From assembly GCA_019415335.1 (NCBI GenBank), contig DXKH01000052.1, forward strand, positions 1-33,718: a stretch of DNA of 33,718 nucleotides, read 5' to 3'. The first letter of the stretch is position 1, and every line of letters starts with the position of its first letter. The notes under the pieces were generated by a model, which was given only the letters and a program-made list of their open reading frames with translations, made no database searches and was not told the origin of the DNA. Both the position numbers and the translations under genes were made by a program. Source of the DNA: Citrobacter sp. (GTDB taxonomy: Bacteria > Pseudomonadota > Gammaproteobacteria > Enterobacterales > Enterobacteriaceae). Positions 30,226 through 33,718 of this stretch are shown here, one piece after another.

Positions 30226-32853
30226 ATGAGCAAGAGCACCGCTGAGATCCGTCAGGCGTTTCTCGACTTTTTCCATAGTAAAGGACATCAGGTAGTTGCC
30301 AGCAGCTCCCTGGTTCCGAACAATGACCCCACTTTGTTGTTTACCAACGCCGGGATGAACCAGTTCAAGGACGTTTTCCTTGGGCTCGACAAGCGTAATT
30401 ATTCCCGCGCCACTACGTCCCAGCGCTGCGTGCGTGCGGGCGGTAAGCACAACGATCTGGAAAACGTAGGTTACACTGCACGTCACCATACTTTCTTCGA
30501 AATGCTGGGCAACTTCAGCTTCGGCGACTATTTCAAACATGATGCAATCCAGTTCGCGTGGGAACTGCTGACCGGTGAAAACTGGTTTGCCCTGCCGAAA
30601 GAGCGTCTGTGGGTGACCGTCTACGAAACAGACGATGAAGCCTATGAAATCTGGGAAAAAGAAGTTGGTATCCCTCGCGAGCGTATTATCCGCATCGGCG
30701 ATAACAAAGGCGCGGCCTATGCGTCTGACAACTTCTGGCAGATGGGAGATACCGGCCCATGCGGTCCGTGCACCGAGATTTTCTACGATCATGGCGATCA
30801 CATCTGGGGCGGCCCTCCGGGAAGTCCGGAAGAAGACGGCGATCGCTACATTGAGATCTGGAACATCGTCTTTATGCAGTTCAACCGTCAGGCTGACGGT
30901 ACGATGGAACCGCTGCCGAAGCCTTCCGTCGATACCGGTATGGGTCTGGAGCGTATTGCGGCTGTGCTGCAACACGTCAACTCCAACTACGACATTGACC
31001 TGTTCCGTACGCTAATTGAAGCGGTAGCGAAAGTGACCGGTGCGACCGATCTGAGCAACAAGTCGCTGCGCGTGATTGCAGACCACATTCGTTCCTGTGC
31101 GTTCCTGATCGCCGACGGCGTGGTTCCGTCCAATGAAAACCGTGGCTATGTTCTGCGCCGTATCATTCGTCGCGCGGTACGTCATGGCAACATGCTGGGC
31201 GCGAAAGAGACCTTCTTCTACAAACTGGTGGGCCCACTGGTTGAAGTGATGGGATCGGCAGGTGAGGAACTGAAGCGTCAGCAGGCACAGGTTGAGCAAG
31301 TTCTGAAAACCGAAGAAGAGCAGTTTGCCCGTACGCTGGAGCGTGGCCTGGCGCTGCTGGACGAAGAACTGGCGAAACTGTCCGGCGATACGCTGGACGG
31401 CGAAACGGCATTCCGTCTGTACGATACCTACGGTTTCCCGGTTGACCTGACGGCAGACGTTTGCCGTGAGCGCAACATCAAAGTGGATGAAGCCGGTTTT
31501 GAAGCCGCCATGGAAGAGCAGCGCCGTCGTGCGCGCGAAGCCAGCGGTTTTGGTGCGGACTATAACGCGATGATTCGCGTGGATAGCGCCTCTGAATTTA
31601 AAGGCTACGACCATCTGGAACTGAACGGTAAAGTGACCGCGCTGTTTGTTGATGGTAAAGCGGTTGATGCGATCAGTGCCGGTCAGGAAGCCGTTGTCGT
31701 ACTGGATCAGACTCCGTTCTATGCGGAATCCGGTGGTCAGGTTGGCGATAAAGGTGAACTGAAAGGTGCGGGCTTTATCTTTGCCGTAAGCGATACGCAA
31801 AAATATGGTCAGGCGATTGGTCACCTCGGCAAACTGTCTGTGGGCTCTCTGAAAGTGGGCGACGCAGTCCAGGCTGATGTGGATGAGTCGCGTCGTGCGC
31901 GTATTCGTCTGAACCACTCCGCGACGCACCTGATGCACGCGGCGTTGCGCCAGATTCTGGGCACGCACGTGGCGCAGAAAGGCTCGCTGGTTAACGACAA
32001 AATCCTGCGTTTCGACTTCTCGCATAATGAAGCGATGAAACCCGCGGAAATCCGTGCGGTTGAAGATCTGGTGAACGCGCAGATCCGTCGTAACCTACCG
32101 GTTGAAACCAACGTGATGGATCTGGAAGCGGCGAAAGCAAAAGGCGCAATGGCGCTGTTCGGCGAGAAATATGATGAACGCGTTCGCGTACTGAGCATGG
32201 GCGATTTCTCTACCGAACTGTGTGGTGGGACTCACGCCAGCCGTACGGGAGATATCGGTCTGTTTCGTATTATTTCCGAGTCCGGGACTGCAGCCGGGGT
32301 TCGTCGTATTGAAGCGGTAACGGGCGAAGGTGCGATCGCAATGATGCATGCAGAAAGCGATCGGATGAACGAAACCGCCCAGGTGCTGAAAACGGGTATC
32401 CATGACTTGACCGAAAAAGCGCAAGCTTTTGTCGAGCGCTATCGTCAGATGGAGAAAGAGCTTCAGCAGTTGAAAGAACAAGCTGCAGCGCAGGAAAGTG
32501 CGAATCTTTCCAGCAAAGCGGTTGATATCAATGGCGTTAAGCTGTTGGTGAGTGAGCTTGCAGGTGTTGAGCCGAAAATGTTGCGTACCATGGTTGATGA
32601 TCTGAAAAATCAACTGGGGTCGACAATTATCGTGCTGGCAACGGCAGCTGAAGGTAAGGTTTCTCTGATTGCTGGTGTGTCTAAGGACGTGACCGACCGT
32701 GTCAAAGCAGGGGAACTGGTAGGTATGGTCGCTCAGCAGGTGGGCGGTAAGGGTGGTGGTCGTCCGGACATGGCGCAAGCCGGTGGTACGGATGCATCTG
32801 CTCTGCCTGCGGCGTTAGCCAGTGTGCAAGCCTGGGTCAGCGCAAAATTGTAA
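30226..32853 (+). CDS. alaS: Alanyl-tRNA synthetase AlaS
   Basis: AlaS charges tRNA-Ala and clears mischarged Ser and Gly. The class II catalytic core begins [14 protein letters not shown] (residues 5-18) with motif 2 around [20 protein letters not shown] (about 64-83). The editing domain has the zinc-type HxxxH of [13 protein letters not shown] (about 564-576) and [13 protein letters not shown] (about 666-678). A coiled coil near residues 735-765 leads to the C-Ala domain with [15 protein letters not shown]. It has 875 residues; E. coli has 876. It starts with AGGA upstream. Confidence 0.98.
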   Translation: MSKSTAEIRQAFLDFFHSKGHQVVASSSLVPNNDPTLLFTNAGMNQFKDVFLGLDKRNYSRATTSQRCVRAGGKHNDLENVGYTARHHTFFEMLGNFSFGDYFKHDAIQFAWELLTGENWFALPKERLWVTVYETDDEAYEIWEKEVGIPRERIIRIGDNKGAAYASDNFWQMGDTGPCGPCTEIFYDHGDHIWGGPPGSPEEDGDRYIEIWNIVFMQFNRQADGTMEPLPKPSVDTGMGLERIAAVLQHVNSNYDIDLFRTLIEAVAKVTGATDLSNKSLRVIADHIRSCAFLIADGVVPSNENRGYVLRRIIRRAVRHGNMLGAKETFFYKLVGPLVEVMGSAGEELKRQQAQVEQVLKTEEEQFARTLERGLALLDEELAKLSGDTLDGETAFRLYDTYGFPVDLTADVCRERNIKVDEAGFEAAMEEQRRRAREASGFGADYNAMIRVDSASEFKGYDHLELNGKVTALFVDGKAVDAISAGQEAVVVLDQTPFYAESGGQVGDKGELKGAGFIFAVSDTQKYGQAIGHLGKLSVGSLKVGDAVQADVDESRRARIRLNHSATHLMHAALRQILGTHVAQKGSLVNDKILRFDFSHNEAMKPAEIRAVEDLVNAQIRRNLPVETNVMDLEAAKAKGAMALFGEKYDERVRVLSMGDFSTELCGGTHASRTGDIGLFRIISESGTAAGVRRIEAVTGEGAIAMMHAESDRMNETAQVLKTGIHDLTEKAQAFVERYRQMEKELQQLKEQAAAQESANLSSKAVDINGVKLLVSELAGVEPKMLRTMVDDLKNQLGSTIIVLATAAEGKVSLIAGVSKDVTDRVKAGELVGMVAQQVGGKGGGRPDMAQAGGTDASALPAALASVQAWVSAKL

Positions 32854-32874
32854 TAACTATAAGCGTTAGCCGAT

Positions 32875-32902
32875 GCCGCAGATAAGCATTCTGCGGCGTT
32901 TG
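32875..32902 (+). terminator. Hairpin downstream of alaS
   Basis: GCCGCAGA (32875-32882) and TCTGCGGC (32890-32897) form an 8-base stem with a 7-base loop, 21 bases after the alaS stop, followed by GTTTGC. The T-run is weak, so it is a probable but imperfect terminator. Confidence 0.6.
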
Positions 32903-33082
32903 CATCAACGTTGTCGACAACGATAAAGTCAGGTTGAAGTTGTGTATATCGGCTAAACTTAGGTTTAACAGAATGTGATGCCGTGACTGCTTACATGTAA
33001 TGTGTTTGTCATCGCTTACTTTTTGGCGTTATATGATGGATAATGCCGGGATACAGAGAGACCCGACTCTTTTAATCTTTCA

Positions 33083-33096
33083 AGGAGCAAAGAATG
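33083..33096 (+). promoter_or_regulatory. csrA ribosome binding site and likely CsrA self-binding site
   Basis: AAGGAG (33082-33087) lies 7 bases upstream of the ATG and contains the GGA recognised by CsrA. E. coli CsrA represses its own translation by binding GGA motifs here and upstream. Another GGA lies in CCGGGATACAG near 33046-33056. Confidence 0.6.
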
Positions 33097-33279
33097 CTGA
33101 TTCTGACTCGTCGAGTTGGTGAGACCCTCATGATTGGAGATGAGGTCACCGTGACAGTTTTAGGGGTGAAGGGCAACCAGGTACGCATCGGCGTAAACGC
33201 CCCGAAAGAAGTATCTGTCCATCGTGAAGAGATCTACCAGCGTATCCAGGCTGAAAAATCCCAGCAGTCCAGTTACTAA
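33094..33279 (+). CDS. csrA: Global post-transcriptional regulator CsrA
   Basis: CsrA is a 61-residue homodimeric RNA-binding protein that controls carbon storage, motility and biofilm genes by binding GGA motifs near ribosome binding sites. The sequence [20 protein letters not shown] and [14 protein letters not shown], including the RNA-contacting Arg44 (VHREEIY), is essentially that of E. coli. It is preceded by a 240-base gap with several A/T-rich stretches where multiple promoters are known in E. coli. Confidence 0.99.
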
Positions 33280-33286
33280 GGTTTCC

Positions 33287-33311
33287 GCGTCTCACCTGAC
33301 CGGTGAGGCGC
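33287..33311 (+). terminator. Hairpin downstream of csrA
   Basis: GCGTCTCACC and GGTGAGGCGC form a 10-base stem (one G-T pair) with a 5-base loop, 7 bases after the csrA stop. No T-run follows directly, so it may be a weak terminator or 3'-end stabiliser. Beyond it, to 33520, I see no gene or clear signal in the gap. Confidence 0.55.
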
Positions 33312-33523
33312 AACCTGACATCTTCGCAAATCCTTCTCTTTTCCATTTTTCTATGACTCTTTTTCTTGTTCAACGTGACTCTCTCGTCTGCGTATAACTT
33401 TTTCATTGCGGTAGTCAACTGTCCCAGAGACCGATTTATCTGTTGATAAAACACCCTTTTTGCCGTTTTTGCAGACTAATTGAACGTGAAGTGTGCAAAC
33501 GATAAAAGCTCAGGAAAAATTGT

Positions 33524-33551
33524 TTGACTTATAAGTCCCAGAAAGTAATAT
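33524..33551 (+). promoter_or_regulatory. Promoter of the serV tRNA operon
   Basis: TTGACT (33524-33529) and TAATAT (33546-33551) are spaced 16 bases. A G/C-rich GTGCGCC discriminator follows, typical of stringently controlled stable RNA promoters. It is about 60 bases upstream of tRNA-Ser. Confidence 0.8.
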
Positions 33552-33612
33552 GTGCGCCACGCAGCGACGATGAGCAGAAACAAGTTCTTCGAAGCACTCG
33601 TAAGAGGCGTGT

Positions 33613-33705
33613 GGTGAGGTGGCCGAGAGGCTGAAGGCGCTCCCCTGCTAAGGGAGTATGCGGTCAAAAGCTGCATCCGGGGTTCGAATCCCCGCCTCAC
33701 CGCCA
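33613..33705 (+). tRNA. serV: tRNA-Ser(GCU)
   Basis: A 93-base class II tRNA with a long variable arm. The acceptor stem GGTGAGG pairs with CCTCACC, the anticodon GCT is at 33647-33649 in CTGCTAA, the T-loop is GGTTCGAATCC, and CCA is encoded. It decodes AGC/AGU serine codons. It is the first tRNA of a cluster continuing past the window. Confidence 0.98.
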
Positions 33706-33708
33706 TTT

Positions 33709-33718
33709 GCATCCGTAG
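33709..33718 (+). tRNA. argV: Start of a second tRNA, probably tRNA-Arg(ACG), cut by window edge
   Basis: GCATCCGTAG begins 3 bases after the tRNA-Ser CCA and matches the 5' end of enterobacterial tRNA-Arg(ACG), which follows serV in E. coli. Only ten bases are visible, so the identity rests on synteny. Confidence 0.6.

Noticed and set aside
31012..32025. 337-residue minus-strand frame opposite alaS
   Set aside because: It is antisense to alaS, with no ribosome binding site or family resemblance.
33146..33454. Minus-strand frame over csrA and its downstream gap
   Set aside because: It overlaps csrA in antisense and its sequence shows no protein-like features.
33613..33718. tRNA cluster as an integration site for a genomic island
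   Set aside because: No integrase, direct repeat of the tRNA end or foreign gene is seen within the window.

Overview
The window is a stretch of enterobacterial chromosome. Its gene order matches the E. coli K-12 segment from the hyp/hyc hydrogenase locus to csrA and the serV tRNA cluster. Nearly every protein is close to its E. coli counterpart in length and sequence, but enough residues differ, and there are enough small changes (NorV linker, SrlE linker, HydN tail, an extra SymE-like gene), that this is probably not E. coli itself. A Citrobacter-type relative is my best guess. It is inferred from remembered sequences and not tested.

Layout: (1) 1-9296, formate hydrogenlyase. hypB (last codons cut by the window edge) and hypA run leftward, and hycABCDEFGHI runs rightward from a shared control region with two facing sigma-54 promoters. 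(2) 9299-9741, a small island between hycI and ascB holding one SymE-type toxin-like gene with a LexA-box-like site upstream and REP-like hairpins on both sides. (3) 9742-13922, the beta-glucoside (arbutin/salicin/cellobiose) genes ascB and ascF facing leftward and their LacI-type repressor ascG facing rightward. (4) 14068-16957, hydN-hypF, another formate-regulated transcription unit for hydrogenase maturation. (5) 17110-21393, nitric oxide detoxification: norVW leftward and the activator norR rightward, with three NorR enhancer sites and a sigma-54 promoter between them. (6) 21390-26349, the glucitol (sorbitol) operon srlA-srlE-srlB-srlD-gutM-srlR-gutQ, all leftward. (7) 26619-33718, housekeeping genes: mltB, pncC, recA (with LexA box), recX, alaS, csrA, then tRNA-Ser(GCU) and the first bases of a second tRNA.

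How the genes work together: HycB-G form the membrane-bound hydrogenase-3 arm of formate hydrogenlyase. HypA/HypB (nickel), HypF (cyanide ligand) and HycI (final protease) mature its large subunit HycE, while HycH and HydN are accessory. HycA damps the formate response. The sigma-54 theme recurs in the hyp, hyc, hydN and norV promoters. Sugar use (asc, srl) appears to be under CRP plus local repressors. SOS control is clear at recA and plausible at the symE-like gene.

I see no CRISPR array, insertion sequence, prophage or integrase, and no broken genes. The window is mostly conserved backbone. The SymE-like locus is the only clear accessory gene, and I did not find a convincing unknown multigene system.
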